A stretch of DNA of 64,000 nt from the NCBI GenBank assembly GCA_902627565.1, contig CACOJM010000004.1:26384-90383 (forward strand), in the 5' to 3' direction. The translations under genes were made by a program, and so were the position numbers. Positions 30,075-42,133 of the stretch are shown in pieces. Every line of letters starts with the position of its first letter. Positions within the stretch are counted from its first letter, which is position 1. The notes below the pieces were generated by a model. The model did not search any database, had not been told where the DNA came from, and worked only from the letters and a program-made list of their open reading frames with translations. The DNA comes from an uncultured Pelagibacteraceae bacterium. Its GTDB lineage: Bacteria; Pseudomonadota; Alphaproteobacteria; Pelagibacterales; Pelagibacteraceae.

Positions 30075-31405
30075 TGACAAAAAAATATTTTGGAACAGAT
30101 GGAATAAGAGGAGCAGTTAATAGTAAATATATAAATGGAGATATGTTCTTTAAATTTGGACTCGCTTGCGGAACATACTTTAAGTCTCAAAAAAAAAGAA
30201 AACAAACAGCAATAATTGCAAAAGATACGAGATTGTCTGGATATGCACTTGAGCCAGCTCTTGTTTCAGGTTTAGCTTCAGCTGGTATGCATGTTTATAC
30301 CTTAGGACCTTTGCCAACCAATGGGTTGGCTATGCTAACAAAAGAAATGAAGGCTAATATGGGCATAATGATCACCGCCTCTCACAATCCACATTTTGAA
30401 AATGGTTTAAAATTGTTTGGCCCTGATGGAATGAAATTATCAGATAAAATAGAAAAAAAAATTGAGGGACTTATAGATAAGAAAATCTCAAAAAACTTTT
30501 CGAATTCTGAAAAATTAGGAAGAGTTAAAAGATTAGAAACAGGTACTAAAAAATATATTAGAATATTAAAAAAAAATTTTACTAAAGAGTTCAATTTAAG
30601 AGGACTAAGAATAGTAATTGATTGTGCAAATGGTGCTGGTTATAAGGCAGGTCCTGAATTATTGAGATCATTAGGTGCTAAAGTTATACCAATAGGTGTT
30701 AAGCCAAACGGTTTAAATATTAATAAAAAATGTGGATCAACTTTTCCAAAAAAAATTAGATCTGCTGTAAAAAAATATAAAGCCCATATAGGGATATCTT
30801 TAGATGGAGATGCTGACAGAATTATAATGTGTGATGAAAAAAGCAATATAATAGATGGAGATCAAATTATAGCTGCTTTAGCAACAAGATGGAAAAATAA
30901 AAAAATGTTAAAAGGGGGAGTTGTTGGAACATTAATGTCAAATTATGGGTTAGAAAAATATTTTAAATCAAAAGGAATAAAATTTTTAAGGTCAAATGTT
31001 GGAGATAGATATGTGAAAGAAAAAATGCAAAAATATAATTTTAATTTAGGTGGTGAACAATCGGGACATATTATTTTAGGTAAATTTGCAACTACAGGAG
31101 ATGGTTTATTAGTATCTTTAGAAGCTCTTTTTGCTTTAAGAAAAGGAAAAAAGGCGAGTGAATTTTTTGAACAATTTAAGAAAACACCTCAGCTCCTAGA
31201 AAATATCGAAGTAAAAGATAAAAATGTTATTAATAAACCAGAGATAAAAAAAATTATAAAAAATGCAGATAAATTAATTAAAGGTAAAGGAAGAATTTTA
31301 GTAAGAAAATCAGGAACAGAGTCTAAAATAAGAGTAATGGGAGAAAGTGAAAACAAGGCTCTTCTATATAAATGTGTGAAAATGATTACGAAAAAAATTA
31401 AATAA
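30074..31405 (+). CDS. glmM: Phosphoglucosamine mutase
   Basis: KYFGTDGIRGAVN; GIMITASHNPHFENGLKLFG; LDGDADRIIMCDE; GGEQSGHIIL; RKSGTESKIRVMGE. Confidence 0.96.
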   Translation: MTKKYFGTDGIRGAVNSKYINGDMFFKFGLACGTYFKSQKKRKQTAIIAKDTRLSGYALEPALVSGLASAGMHVYTLGPLPTNGLAMLTKEMKANMGIMITASHNPHFENGLKLFGPDGMKLSDKIEKKIEGLIDKKISKNFSNSEKLGRVKRLETGTKKYIRILKKNFTKEFNLRGLRIVIDCANGAGYKAGPELLRSLGAKVIPIGVKPNGLNINKKCGSTFPKKIRSAVKKYKAHIGISLDGDADRIIMCDEKSNIIDGDQIIAALATRWKNKKMLKGGVVGTLMSNYGLEKYFKSKGIKFLRSNVGDRYVKEKMQKYNFNLGGEQSGHIILGKFATTGDGLLVSLEALFALRKGKKASEFFEQFKKTPQLLENIEVKDKNVINKPEIKKIIKNADKLIKGKGRILVRKSGTESKIRVMGESENKALLYKCVKMITKKIK

Positions 31406-31406
31406 T

Positions 31407-32219
31407 TTGAAACCTAATTCTAAAATTTTAATTATTGCAGGATCTGACTCATCTGGTGGAGCAGGAATTCAAGCTGATATAAAAACTATCACTTCTCTTG
31501 GTTCTTATGCAATGACAGCAATAACTGCGGTTACATCACAAAATACCACAGGTGTAAAATCAATTGTTGGAATTAATCCAAAAGAAATTTTTAATCAAAT
31601 TATTTATAGTTGTAAAGATATAAGACCTGATGCAATAAAAATTGGTATGTTGCATTCCTCAGAGGTTATTAAGATGGTACTAAAAGCTTTGGATATAATT
31701 AAAGTTAAAAAAATCGTATTAGATCCAGTGATGGTTGCTAAAGGAGGGGCTAAACTGATAGATGGTAAAGCTATTCAATTATTAAAATCTAAATTAATTA
31801 AAAAAGTATCACTTATTACACCTAATATCCCCGAGGCAGAAATCTTGACTAAAACAAAAATTATAACAAAAGAAGATATGATTTTTGCTGCAAATAAACT
31901 TATAGGTTTAGGAGCTAAAAATGTACTTATGAAAGGTGGCCATTTAAAACATAAAGATGTAATAGATATTTTAATAAACTCAAAAGATATAAAGATCTTC
32001 AGAAGTGAGCGTCACAAAACAAAGAATACTCATGGCACAGGTTGTACTTTATCTAGCTCAGCCACAACTTTTTTTTCATGTGGAAAAACAGTAAAGAAAT
32101 CTTGTGAGCTTGGAATTAAGTATGTAAATTCTGCAATTAAATCAAACCCTAAATATGGAAAAGGTCATGGTCCAATTAATCATCTTACTTCCCTAAAAGT
32201 AAACAGAAAATTTAAATAA
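31407..32219 (+). CDS. thiD: Hydroxymethylpyrimidine/phosphomethylpyrimidine kinase
   Basis: [57 protein letters not shown] start. Confidence 0.93.
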   Translation: MKPNSKILIIAGSDSSGGAGIQADIKTITSLGSYAMTAITAVTSQNTTGVKSIVGINPKEIFNQIIYSCKDIRPDAIKIGMLHSSEVIKMVLKALDIIKVKKIVLDPVMVAKGGAKLIDGKAIQLLKSKLIKKVSLITPNIPEAEILTKTKIITKEDMIFAANKLIGLGAKNVLMKGGHLKHKDVIDILINSKDIKIFRSERHKTKNTHGTGCTLSSSATTFFSCGKTVKKSCELGIKYVNSAIKSNPKYGKGHGPINHLTSLKVNRKFK

Positions 32220-33511
32220 TGAAAAATATAGTCGTTGTTGGATCTCAATGGGGTGATGAAGGTAAAGGAAAAATTGTTGATTGGTTATCTGAACAGGCCG
32301 ATGTGGTAATAAGATTCCAAGGAGGTCACAATGCTGGCCATACTTTAGTGATTAATGGCGTAACATATAAATTGAGATTACTGCCATCTGGAATCGTTAG
32401 AAAAGGTAAAATATCAATTATTGGCAACGGAGTTGTCGTAGATCCATGGGCTTTATTAGAGGAAATAGAAGAAATAAAATCTAAAGGCGTAGAAGTAAAT
32501 GTAAATAATTTTATTATTTCGGAGTCTGCAAATCTAATTTTGCCTTTTCATAAAGAAATGGATGAGATTAGAGAGGATGCAGCAGGAAAAAGCAAAATAG
32601 GAACTACAAGACGTGGGATTGGACCAGCATACGAAGATAAAGTTGGAAGAAGATCTATAAGAGTTATGGATCTTAGATCTGAAAAAAATTTAGATCATAG
32701 ACTCGACTCAGTATTAGTTCATCATAATGCGATTAGAAAAGGCCTAGGAAAAAAAATTTTTGAAAAAGATCAGCTTAAATCTGATTTGCTTAAAATAGCA
32801 CCAAAAATATTAGAATTCTCTAAGCCAGTTTGGCTAAAGATTGATCAATTTAAAAAACAAAAAAAAAAAATTTTATTTGAAGGAGCCCAAGGCATTTTAC
32901 TTGATGTAGATCATGGCACTTATCCTTTTGTAACCTCATCTAATACTGTTGCTTCAAGTGCAGCAACAGGAACTGGTTGTGGCCCTAATTCGATAAATTA
33001 TATTCTTGGCATTACAAAAGCTTATACAACAAGAGTTGGAGAGGGACCTTTCCCTACTGAGTTAAAAGACGATATTGGTGAACTTTTAGGAACACGTGGA
33101 AAGGAATTTGGAACTGTCACAAGTAGAAAAAGAAGATGTGGATGGTTCGATGGTGTTTTAGTGAGACAAACTATTAAAATCTCTGGGATTGATGGTATCG
33201 CTTTAACAAAATTAGATGTACTTGATGAATTAGATGAAATTAAAATGTGTGTTGCTTATGATCTTGATGGCAAAAAATTAGATTATTTACCTGCCGCTGT
33301 AGAAGACCAGTTAAAAATAAAACCAATTTATGAAACTTTTCCTGGCTGGAAAGTTTCTACAACTGGAGTTAAAAATATGGATTCATTACCTGAAAATGCA
33401 AAAAAATATATTTTTGCTGTTGAAGATTTTATTGGTGCAAAAGTGTCAAGTGTCTCAACTAGTCCAGAAAGAGATGATACTATTTTAATTGAAAATCCTT
33501 TTGAAGTTTAA
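32219..33511 (+). CDS. purA: Adenylosuccinate synthetase
   Basis: [57 protein letters not shown]. Confidence 0.96.
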   Translation: MKNIVVVGSQWGDEGKGKIVDWLSEQADVVIRFQGGHNAGHTLVINGVTYKLRLLPSGIVRKGKISIIGNGVVVDPWALLEEIEEIKSKGVEVNVNNFIISESANLILPFHKEMDEIREDAAGKSKIGTTRRGIGPAYEDKVGRRSIRVMDLRSEKNLDHRLDSVLVHHNAIRKGLGKKIFEKDQLKSDLLKIAPKILEFSKPVWLKIDQFKKQKKKILFEGAQGILLDVDHGTYPFVTSSNTVASSAATGTGCGPNSINYILGITKAYTTRVGEGPFPTELKDDIGELLGTRGKEFGTVTSRKRRCGWFDGVLVRQTIKISGIDGIALTKLDVLDELDEIKMCVAYDLDGKKLDYLPAAVEDQLKIKPIYETFPGWKVSTTGVKNMDSLPENAKKYIFAVEDFIGAKVSSVSTSPERDDTILIENPFEV

Positions 33512-34401
33512 TTTGCGGGTAAAAGATTTTTTGATTTAGCTAAAAGAAGCATATGCTTTTGGAGTTTTTCAAATGCTTTATTTTCTATTTGTCTAACTCT
33601 TTCTCTGCTAATTTTATATCTTTTGCTTAAATCTTCTAGTGTAGTTGGGTCATCATTTAGTCTTCTTGAGTATAAAATTTCTCTTTCTCTATCGTTAAGA
33701 ACTTTAATAGAGTCTTTTAATAAATCTTTTCTTTGTTCTATTTCCTCTTGGTGAGCAAATTTTAAGTCGTGATCAAGTTCCTTATCAGCCAACCAGTCTT
33801 GCCATTCATCGCCATCTTCCCCGACTTGAGCGTTTAGCGAGAACTCCTTTCCAGAAAGTCTTCTATTCATTGAAACGACCTCTTCTTTACTTACATCGAG
33901 CTTATTAGCTATATGATCAACGTGTTCATCTCTTAAATCTCCTTCAGTTTCTGGAGAAATTTGGTTTTTAATTTTCTTTAAATTAAAAAATAATTTTTTT
34001 TGAGCAGTAGTAGTTCCAATTTTGACAAGACTCCAGGATCTTAAAATATATTCTTGAATAGAAGCCTTAATCCACCACATCGCATAAGTTGCCAATCTAA
34101 AACCTTTTTCTGGTTCAAATTTCTTAACAGCTTGCATAAGACCTACATTTCCCTCTGAAATCATTTCATTAATAGGCAAACCATATCCTTTGTACCCCAT
34201 AGCAATCTTTGCAACTAATCTTAAGTGACTAGTGACTAGTTTTTCTGCAGCTTTAATATTACCTGTCGTTTTCCAATTTTTTGCCAGCATATATTCCTCT
34301 TCTGCATCTAACATTGGAAATTTTTTAATCTGCTCTAAATATGCAGATAGTCCACCTTCATTAGAAAGGATTGGCAGATTATTGCTCATTGTTGTGCTCA
34401 T
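33508..34401 (-). CDS. rpoH: RNA polymerase sigma-32 factor
   Basis: [77 protein letters not shown]. Confidence 0.94.
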   Translation of the reverse strand: MSTTMSNNLPILSNEGGLSAYLEQIKKFPMLDAEEEYMLAKNWKTTGNIKAAEKLVTSHLRLVAKIAMGYKGYGLPINEMISEGNVGLMQAVKKFEPEKGFRLATYAMWWIKASIQEYILRSWSLVKIGTTTAQKKLFFNLKKIKNQISPETEGDLRDEHVDHIANKLDVSKEEVVSMNRRLSGKEFSLNAQVGEDGDEWQDWLADKELDHDLKFAHQEEIEQRKDLLKDSIKVLNDREREILYSRRLNDDPTTLEDLSKRYKISRERVRQIENKAFEKLQKHMLLLAKSKNLLPAN

Positions 34402-34442
34402 AGCAGTGTTTATTTAATTAATTATACCTAATTTTCAATAAT

Positions 34443-35423
34443 TTATTTTTCAGTGTTTCTAAGCATTTTTAGAATATTATTTAGATCCTTTGGTAAAAGT
34501 GAGGAAAAAATCACCTCTTTCTTAGTACGTGGATGTATAAATCCTAAAGTTTTTGCATGCAGGAATTGTCTATTTAATTTAGTAATTGAATTTTGGATAT
34601 CTAAATCAATATTTTTTAATTTTTTATATTTTTTTTTATATTTATCATCTCCAACTAGACTATTGCCTTTATAATTCATATGAACTCTTATTTGATGTGT
34701 TCTTCCTGTTTCTAATTTACATTCAACTAAACTTAAAGTTGGTGTTTTCTGATTTTCAAAAATTTCAAGTGTTTTATAATTTGTTATAGCTTTTTTACCT
34801 TTAGAACTACTAACTTCCATAAGTTGTCTATTTTTTGAACTACGAGTTATAAATGTTTCAATCCTTCCTGAAGATGGTCTTAATTTTCCCCATATTAAAA
34901 GTTGGTACTCTCTTATAATTGTATGATCACTAAATTGTTTTGATAAATTTTCATGAGTTTCGTTGTTTTTTGCAATTACAACTAAACCAGATGTGTTTTT
35001 ATCAATCCTATGAACAATACCAGGTCTTAACTCATCACCTATATTTGATAAAGAATCTTTATCATAATGCATCAATGCATTAACAATTGTTTTATCATAA
35101 TTTCCAGCCCCTGGATGCATGATTATCCCGGCAGGTTTATTAATTACTAATAGATCATTATCTTGGTATATTATTTCTAATTTAAATTTGTAAGGTTTAA
35201 GGGATGCTATTTCAGGCTCTGGAATCTTAAGATTTATAGTATCACCAATCGAGACTTTTTTTGATGGACTTTTAATTATTTCATTATTTAGTGTTAACTT
35301 TTCTTTTAAGATTAAATTTTTAATTCTAGTTCTACTAATTAATTCCTCTCTTTTGTTAATTAAAACATCAATCCTTAAATTCTTCTCATCATCTTTAACT
35401 ATATAATTAATGTTTTTTTCCAT
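34443..35423 (-). CDS. rluD: Pseudouridine synthase RluA family (RluD-like)
   Basis: S4-like N-term; VINKPAGIIMHPGAGN; PGIVHRIDKNTSGLVVIAKN; ETGRTHQIRVHM. Confidence 0.9.
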   Translation of the reverse strand: MEKNINYIVKDDEKNLRIDVLINKREELISRTRIKNLILKEKLTLNNEIIKSPSKKVSIGDTINLKIPEPEIASLKPYKFKLEIIYQDNDLLVINKPAGIIMHPGAGNYDKTIVNALMHYDKDSLSNIGDELRPGIVHRIDKNTSGLVVIAKNNETHENLSKQFSDHTIIREYQLLIWGKLRPSSGRIETFITRSSKNRQLMEVSSSKGKKAITNYKTLEIFENQKTPTLSLVECKLETGRTHQIRVHMNYKGNSLVGDDKYKKKYKKLKNIDLDIQNSITKLNRQFLHAKTLGFIHPRTKKEVIFSSLLPKDLNNILKMLRNTEK

Positions 35424-35446
35424 AAAATATAATATTAATACTATAT

Positions 35447-35523
35447 GCGCTTGTAGCTCAACTGGATAGAGCGCCTGACTTCGGATCAGGAGGTTCTGGG
35501 TTCGACTCCTAGCAGGCGCACCA
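35447..35523 (+). tRNA. tRNA-Arg (TCG)
   Basis: GCGCTTGTAGCTCAACTGGATAGAGCGCCTGACTTCGGATCAGGAGGTTCTGGGTTCGACTCCTAGCAGGCGCACCA; anticodon loop CTTCGGA; CCA encoded. Confidence 0.96.
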
Positions 35524-35524
35524 A

Positions 35525-36316
35525 TTATTCACCCATATTTATCAATGTTCCTTTTACTCGAGCTTTTAAAAAGGATAAGTAAAATAATCCTATCCCAAAA
35601 ACTAAATAAATAAAATTCAGTAAATAAGCTTGTTTTATATTTTCGTAATTTACCGAACTATTTAAAAGAATATTTCTTGTCTCATCAAAAATGTAAACTA
35701 AGGGTAAACCTTTTGCAATTGTTTGAAAAAAATTAGGGAGAATTTCTATTGGATAATATATGCATCCCAAAGGAGCAAGCAAAAATAGAGATGACCAAGC
35801 GATATTTTCAAAAGAGGGTCCAAATCTAATAAGTCCAGAACTAACAAATAAACCTAATGTTATTCCAAAAATATACAAACTTAAAAATAATACAAGCAGT
35901 GGAAAGCCTAATTTTAAAATTGAAACCCCAAACAATGGAGATGTTAAGATAATAGCAGGAACTAATCCGATCAATGTTCTTATTAAAGCTGTGAAAATTA
36001 ATGATGTAATAATTTCTTTTAATTTTATGGGAGCTATAAATAAATTTGTGAAATTTCGACTCCAGATTTCTTCTAAAAAGAGCATATTAAAACTAATACT
36101 GGATCTAAAAAGAATATCATAAAGTATGGCACATGTAAGAATTACCCCTAATGTATTGTTATAGTAGCTGCTATAAATTGTAAAAAATTTAGAAATAAAT
36201 CCCCAAAGTATTATTTGTATTGTTGGCCAATAGATTAAATCTAAAACTCTTGGTAAAGAACTTTTAATAAGATAAAAATGTCTTAAAAAAAGACCGTACA
36301 TCTTATTTAAATTCAT
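35525..36316 (-). CDS. ABC-2 type transporter permease
   Basis: Polytopic 263 aa; overlaps ABC ATPase gene; LAPLGCIYYPIEILP motif. Confidence 0.8.
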   Translation of the reverse strand: MNLNKMYGLFLRHFYLIKSSLPRVLDLIYWPTIQIILWGFISKFFTIYSSYYNNTLGVILTCAILYDILFRSSISFNMLFLEEIWSRNFTNLFIAPIKLKEIITSLIFTALIRTLIGLVPAIILTSPLFGVSILKLGFPLLVLFLSLYIFGITLGLFVSSGLIRFGPSFENIAWSSLFLLAPLGCIYYPIEILPNFFQTIAKGLPLVYIFDETRNILLNSSVNYENIKQAYLLNFIYLVFGIGLFYLSFLKARVKGTLINMGE

Positions 36317-37041
36317 ATTGTCTCTCTTGTAAGTTTTAAAAAAACTTCTTCCATATTTTTTCTTCCATGTTTTTTAATTAGTTCGCTAGGAGTTCCTTGA
36401 TCAATAATAGCTCCTTTATTCATCATAAGTACTGATGAACATAATCTCTCAACTTCTGACATATTATGTGAGGCAAGAAGAATAGATGTCTTTTTCTCTC
36501 TTTGATATTCTTCTAAAAAACTTCTTACAAAATCCCCTGTCTCAGGATCAAGAGAAGCGGTTGGCTCATCTAAAAGTAAAACTGTAGGATCATTTATAAT
36601 TGATTTTGCTAAACTAACTCTATTTTTTTGACCAGAAGAAAGTTCTCCGGTAATTTTATTTATAAATTCATAAAGTCTTAATTTTTCACAAAGGTAATCA
36701 ATTTGTAATTTGAGTTTTTTAACATCGTAAAGTCTACCGTAAACTTCAAGATTTTGTTTTACAGTTAATTTTTTTGGAAGCTCTATATAGGGTGAGATGA
36801 AATTTAATTTATTTAATAGATCAACTCTTTGACTTTCAATTTCTATTCCGTTTATTAATATCTTGCCCTTTGTAGGTTTAAGTAAACCTAAAATCATTCC
36901 TATAGTTGTAGTTTTACCACAACCATTAGGACCAAGAATTCCAATAATTTCATTTTGACGTAGTTTAAAAGAAATATTTTTAACAGCTTCTTTTGCATCA
37001 TAAGCTTTTGATAAATTTATTATTTCAAGAGGATTTACCAT
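36313..37041 (-). CDS. ABC transporter ATP-binding protein
   Basis: GPNGCGKTTTIGMILGLLKP Walker A; LSSGQKNRVSLAKSI signature; LLLDEPTASLDPETG. Confidence 0.92.
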   Translation of the reverse strand: MVNPLEIINLSKAYDAKEAVKNISFKLRQNEIIGILGPNGCGKTTTIGMILGLLKPTKGKILINGIEIESQRVDLLNKLNFISPYIELPKKLTVKQNLEVYGRLYDVKKLKLQIDYLCEKLRLYEFINKITGELSSGQKNRVSLAKSIINDPTVLLLDEPTASLDPETGDFVRSFLEEYQREKKTSILLASHNMSEVERLCSSVLMMNKGAIIDQGTPSELIKKHGRKNMEEVFLKLTRETI

Positions 37042-37973
37042 TAAAATTTTGATGCCCTTAATAGCCTGTCGTTAATAGTTTTACCCAATCCTACATTAGG
37101 AATTTTACTTACCGCTATAGATTTATATTTATCTTTTCTAATCTTTCTTAGAGTACTGTATAAATTCTTTGCAGCTTCTTTTAAATTACCTTTTTTTGAT
37201 AAAAAATAGTAATTAATCTTATTCACTTTTTTTCTTCTAACCATTAAGTATGCTTCGCCTTTTTTAATTTTTTTAACATTTAATCTTATTGGGATACCTG
37301 GTGAGTAATGGGTTTTAAATTGACCTGGTGCAGAGACTTTAGCAGGATTAATATTAATAAGTATTTTTTTTCCCAATATTTTTTTGATAACATTTATATC
37401 TAAACCACCTAACCTTAAAATTTTTGGATCTTTCCTTAGATCTATAATCGTTGACTCAATCCCAATATTTGATCTTCCACCTTCAAGTATATATTTAATT
37501 CTCTTTCCAAAATCGTCTTTCACATCATTGGAAGTTACAGCACTAACTCTTGAAGAAATATTAGCACTAGGTGCTGCAATAGGAAATTTAAGTTCTTTTA
37601 ATAAAATTCTTGTTACTGGATGTTTTGGAAATCTTACTGCAAGTGTATTCTTTTTATTCGTTGCAATTTTTGAAATCTTTGAATTTTTTTTTAAATTTAG
37701 AATAAAAGTTATAGGTCCAGGAGATAACTTTTTATATAGTTTTAAAAAATTATTATTCAAAATACAATCCTTCTTAACTTTTTTTAAATCATAGTAATGA
37801 ACTATAAGAGGATTGTTTTTTGGTCGTTTTTTTAATCTAAATATTTTCATGCATGCTTGATCAGAATAAGCATTTCCAGCCAATCCATAAACTGTTTCAG
37901 TTGGTATAGCAACACACTCACTTTTATTAAGGAAATTTTTTGCTTTTTTAATATTTGAAAGATTAATTTTCAT
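37041..37973 (-). CDS. L-threonylcarbamoyladenylate synthase (Sua5/YrdC/YwlC)
   Basis: ECVAIPTETVYGLAGNAYSD; KRPKNNPLIVHY; AAPSANISSRVS; C-terminal Sua5 domain (PGQFKTHYSPGIPI). Confidence 0.92.
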   Translation of the reverse strand: MKINLSNIKKAKNFLNKSECVAIPTETVYGLAGNAYSDQACMKIFRLKKRPKNNPLIVHYYDLKKVKKDCILNNNFLKLYKKLSPGPITFILNLKKNSKISKIATNKKNTLAVRFPKHPVTRILLKELKFPIAAPSANISSRVSAVTSNDVKDDFGKRIKYILEGGRSNIGIESTIIDLRKDPKILRLGGLDINVIKKILGKKILININPAKVSAPGQFKTHYSPGIPIRLNVKKIKKGEAYLMVRRKKVNKINYYFLSKKGNLKEAAKNLYSTLRKIRKDKYKSIAVSKIPNVGLGKTINDRLLRASKF

Positions 37974-37993
37974 GTATTATTTGAGAGTATTAT

Positions 37994-38248
37994 ATGAAAG
38001 ATAAAAATTTACCAAATAATTATAATTCTTTATCTCTTGAGGAATTAACCGATGAAGCTAATAAAATGATTGAGGATTTAGAAAATCAAAAAGATCTAGA
38101 AAATTCTATTGAGAAATATCAAGATTTAATAAAGCTAAATAATATCATTGAAAAAAAGTTTCAAAAAAGTGTTAAAAAGATAAGTGAAAAAGCAAAAGAA
38201 AATATATTTAAGATTAACTCAAAAAAGAATGCAAAAAGAATTAAATAA
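37994..38248 (+). CDS. xseB: Exodeoxyribonuclease VII small subunit
   Basis: 84-aa Glu/Lys helical protein; LSLEELTDEANKMIEDLENQKDLENSIEKYQDLIKLNNI; upstream of ispA-dxs. Confidence 0.75.
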   Translation: MKDKNLPNNYNSLSLEELTDEANKMIEDLENQKDLENSIEKYQDLIKLNNIIEKKFQKSVKKISEKAKENIFKINSKKNAKRIK

Positions 38249-39101
38249 AATAGCTAAAGATACAAACATCTTTTTAAAAAAATTTATAAAAAAACAAAAA
38301 AAGTCAGAATTGATAATTCCTATGCAGTATGGTTTATTTTCTGGAGGTAAAAAGGTTAGATCAAAAATTTTAATTGATGTTGGATCGTTATTCAAAATTA
38401 ATTATATGTCATTAATAATGATTGGTTCTGCTGTAGAATGTATACATGCTTACTCATTAATACATGATGATCTTCCATGTATGGACAATGACGTTATAAG
38501 AAGAGGCAAGCCGTCAACACATATTAAATTTGGTGAGTCAACAGCTGTCCTTGCGGGCAATTCACTCCTAACTATGGCTTTCGAAATTTTAAGTCATAAA
38601 AATTTAAAAATTTCAGATAAAAATAAGAATAATTTGATTAATAAAATTTCCGAATGTTCAGGACATCTTGGTATAGCTGGAGGTCAATATTTAGATTTAG
38701 ATTATGAACATAAAAAAGTATCACAAAAAAAAATTACCCAAATGGAAATAAAAAAAACCGGAAAACTTTTTAGTTTTTGTTGTGCGGTTCCATTAATATT
38801 AAAAAATAGAAGTAAAAGTGAAATCAAAAAATTTGAAGATATAGGAGCTGATATTGGTCTATTGTTTCAAGTTGCTGATGATTTAATAGATTATAAGGGA
38901 AATTTAAAAGACGCAGGAAAAAAAACTGGAAAAGATAAAATAAAAGGTAAAGCAACTTTAATTAGCTTATTAGGATATAAAAATACTATTAATTATGCTA
39001 ATAATTTAATTTTAAAAATAGATAATAAAGTAAAAAAATATGGTCCAAGATCAAGCAATTTGTCTAAAACGTTAAATTATATTTTAAATAGAAATAAATG
39101 A
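38229..39101 (+). CDS. ispA: Polyprenyl (farnesyl/geranylgeranyl) diphosphate synthase
   Basis: [24 protein letters not shown] (FARM); [12 protein letters not shown] (SARM). Start at ATG 38229 preferred over track start 38184. Confidence 0.9.
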   Translation: MQKELNKIAKDTNIFLKKFIKKQKKSELIIPMQYGLFSGGKKVRSKILIDVGSLFKINYMSLIMIGSAVECIHAYSLIHDDLPCMDNDVIRRGKPSTHIKFGESTAVLAGNSLLTMAFEILSHKNLKISDKNKNNLINKISECSGHLGIAGGQYLDLDYEHKKVSQKKITQMEIKKTGKLFSFCCAVPLILKNRSKSEIKKFEDIGADIGLLFQVADDLIDYKGNLKDAGKKTGKDKIKGKATLISLLGYKNTINYANNLILKIDNKVKKYGPRSSNLSKTLNYILNRNK

Positions 39102-41011
39102 AAAAAGATTACGAATTTTTAAATCAGATAAACTTTCCATCAGACTTAAAGAAGATACCTGAATCAAAATTACAAAAAGTATCTGATGAATTAAGAGAAG
39201 AATTGATTGATGTAGTTTCGGTTACTGGTGGACATTTGGGAGCAAGTCTAGGTGTTGTAGAGTTAAGCGTGGCTCTTCATTATATCTTTAATACACCTAA
39301 TGATAAATTAATTTGGGATGTGGGTCATCAATGTTATCCCCATAAAATTTTAACTGGAAGAAAAGATAAGATTAGAACATTGAGACAAGGAAATGGTCTC
39401 TCTGGTTTTACAAAAAGATCAGAGAGCGAATACGATCCTTTCGGTGCCGCACATAGTTCTACTTCAATTTCGTCTGCCTTAGGTATTGCAGAGGCAAATA
39501 AATTATCTAATAAATCAGAAAACGTTGTAGCAGTCATTGGTGATGGAGCTATTAGTGCAGGTATGGCTTACGAAGCCATGAATAATGCTGGTGCTTCGAA
39601 AACTAAAATGATTGTTATTTTAAATGATAATGACATGTCGATCGCTCGGCCAGTAGGGGCTATGAGCACTTATTTAGCTAAAATTTTTTCTGGGAGAATT
39701 TATTTCAGTTTTAGAGAAACAATAAAATTAATTACCTCAGCTTTTTCAAAAAGATTTAGTGCAAAAGCAGGTAAAGCAGAGGATTTACTCAGATCAGCCG
39801 TAACTGGTGGAACTTTATTTAGTTCGCTGGGTTTTTATTATATTGGCCCAATAGATGGACACGATTTAAGTTCTTTATTACCAATTTTAAAAAATGCGAG
39901 AGATTCAAAGCACGAAGGACCAATTTTAATTCATATAAAAACAAAAAAAGGAAAAGGCTATACTTTTGCAGAAGAAGCAACTGATAATTATCATGGAGTA
40001 TCAAAATTTAATATAAAGACAGGCGAACAATTTAAAAATTCAAGTAAAAAACCATCATATACAAAAGTTTTTGCTGATACTTTAATTCAACATGCCAAAA
40101 AAGACAGTAAAATTGTTGCTATTACTGCGGCTATGCCCGATGGAACTGGCCTTGATGCTTTTCGTAAAGAATTTCCAGATAGAACTTTTGATGTTGGTAT
40201 CGCTGAACAACATGCAGTTACATTTGCAGCTGGTTTGGCTACTGAAAACTTCAAACCATATGCTGCTATATATTCTACGTTTCTTCAAAGGGCTTATGAT
40301 CAGGTGGTGCATGACGTGGCAATACAAAGCTTACCAGTGAGATTCGCAATAGATAGAGCAGGCCTGGTTGGTGCTGATGGGCCAACACATGCTGGAAGTT
40401 TTGATACAACATATTTATCAACATTACCAAATTTTGTAGTAATGGCTGCTAGTGATGAAGCTGAACTAGTAAGAATGATCAATACTTCAACTGAAATAAA
40501 TGATCGACCTTGTGCATTTAGATACCCGAGAGGCTCAGGATTAGGGTCAGTTCTGCCAAATTTAAATGAAAAAATTGAAATAGGTAAATCAAAAATTATT
40601 AAAGAAGGAAACAAATTAGCTATTCTAAATTTTGGTGCAAGGCTTAACGAAATATTTAAAGCATCCGAAAACTTAAAAAAAAAAGGGATCAACATAACAA
40701 TTGTAGATGCAAGATTTGCAAAGCCTTTAGATGAAAATCTAATTTGGCAATTAGCAACTACTCACGAGGCAATTGTGACAATTGAGGAAGGCTCCATAGG
40801 AGGTTTTGGCTCTCATGTTGTTAATTTCTTATCTAAAAAAGGTTTAATTGACTCAAATTTAAAATTCAGATCAATGACACTACCTGATATTTTTATAGAT
40901 CAAGACACACCAGATAATATGTATAAAATTGCTAATTTAGACTCTAATTCAATTGAGGAAAAAGTTTTGGATGTTTTAAATTCAAATATTGTTTTACAAA
41001 AACAAAAATAG
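39098..41011 (+). CDS. dxs: 1-deoxy-D-xylulose-5-phosphate synthase
   Basis: [62 protein letters not shown]. Confidence 0.96.
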   Translation: MKKDYEFLNQINFPSDLKKIPESKLQKVSDELREELIDVVSVTGGHLGASLGVVELSVALHYIFNTPNDKLIWDVGHQCYPHKILTGRKDKIRTLRQGNGLSGFTKRSESEYDPFGAAHSSTSISSALGIAEANKLSNKSENVVAVIGDGAISAGMAYEAMNNAGASKTKMIVILNDNDMSIARPVGAMSTYLAKIFSGRIYFSFRETIKLITSAFSKRFSAKAGKAEDLLRSAVTGGTLFSSLGFYYIGPIDGHDLSSLLPILKNARDSKHEGPILIHIKTKKGKGYTFAEEATDNYHGVSKFNIKTGEQFKNSSKKPSYTKVFADTLIQHAKKDSKIVAITAAMPDGTGLDAFRKEFPDRTFDVGIAEQHAVTFAAGLATENFKPYAAIYSTFLQRAYDQVVHDVAIQSLPVRFAIDRAGLVGADGPTHAGSFDTTYLSTLPNFVVMAASDEAELVRMINTSTEINDRPCAFRYPRGSGLGSVLPNLNEKIEIGKSKIIKEGNKLAILNFGARLNEIFKASENLKKKGINITIVDARFAKPLDENLIWQLATTHEAIVTIEEGSIGGFGSHVVNFLSKKGLIDSNLKFRSMTLPDIFIDQDTPDNMYKIANLDSNSIEEKVLDVLNSNIVLQKQK

Positions 41012-41017
41012 ATTTAC

Positions 41018-42100
41018 TTAATCACACTGTGCTTTATTCATTAAATAATGGTCTAATAAAACACATGAAAGCATAGCTTCGCCAACCGGGACTGCTCTAA
41101 TACCAACACATGGATCATGTCTACCAGTTACAGATATCGTAGTATTTTTTCCAAATTTATTTATTGTTTTTCTACTTTTTAAAATTGAAGATGTAGGTTT
41201 TACAGCAAAAGAAACAATTATTTCTTGCCCAGAAGATATACCGCCAAGTATTCCACCTGCATTATTTGAACTAAATTTCATCTTTTTATTATTTTGTGAA
41301 ATTTCATCTGAATTTTCTTCACCAGATAATTGAGCAGAATTCATACCTGAACCAATGTTTACTCCTTTAACTGCATTTATACTCATCATCGCAGATGCAA
41401 TATCAGAGTCCAATTTTGAATAAATGGGTGCACCCAAACCCGCTGGAATCCCTTTGGCTCTTACTTCGATTACCGCTCCACAGGAAGATCCTGCTTTCCT
41501 GATACTTAATAAATATTTTTCCCAGATTTTTAACATTGATTTATCTGGACAGAAAAATGGATTTTTGTAAATTATTTTCTCATCCCATTTTGTTGTGTCA
41601 CATCCAAGAATTCCAAGTTGGGTAACTGCAGCAGAAATTTTGAATTTTTTACCTAATTTGTTGTTTAAAACTTTTTTTGCTATAGCCCCTGCTGCAACTC
41701 TTGCCGCTGTTTCTCTTGCAGAAGATCGACCTCCACCTCTATAGTCTCTGATTCCATATTTTTTGAAATAAGTAAAATCAGCATGCCCAGGTCGAAATTT
41801 ATCTTTAATATTTTTGTAATCCTTTGATCTCACATCCTCGTTATAAATTATTAGAGATATTGGTGTGCCAGTCGTCTTACCTTCAAAGATCCCAGATAAA
41901 ATTTGAACTTTATCACCCTCTTTTCTTTGAGTTGTAAACTTTGATTGACCAGGTTTTCTTTTATCTAATTCTTTCTGAATATCTTGTTCTTTTAGCTGAA
42001 TTAATGGGGGACAACCATCAATTATACAGCCAATAGCTGGTCCGTGAGATTCTCCCCAGGTAGTGAAGCGAAAAAACTTTCCAAAAGTATTAAATGACAT
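41018..42100 (-). CDS. aroC: Chorismate synthase
   Basis: [69 protein letters not shown]. Confidence 0.96.
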   Translation of the reverse strand: MSFNTFGKFFRFTTWGESHGPAIGCIIDGCPPLIQLKEQDIQKELDKRKPGQSKFTTQRKEGDKVQILSGIFEGKTTGTPISLIIYNEDVRSKDYKNIKDKFRPGHADFTYFKKYGIRDYRGGGRSSARETAARVAAGAIAKKVLNNKLGKKFKISAAVTQLGILGCDTTKWDEKIIYKNPFFCPDKSMLKIWEKYLLSIRKAGSSCGAVIEVRAKGIPAGLGAPIYSKLDSDIASAMMSINAVKGVNIGSGMNSAQLSGEENSDEISQNNKKMKFSSNNAGGILGGISSGQEIIVSFAVKPTSSILKSRKTINKFGKNTTISVTGRHDPCVGIRAVPVGEAMLSCVLLDHYLMNKAQCD

Positions 42101-42133
42101 TATTTATATTGTATAGATTATTTTGTTTAAATT

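Noticed and set aside
38184-38228. Extended N-terminus of the ispA ORF (MKKQKKIYLRLTQKR)
   Set aside because: Entirely within xseB in another frame; ATG 38229 is a better start.
40082-40695. Overlapping small ORFs on both strands inside dxs
   Set aside because: Embedded in a well-conserved CDS, no motif support.
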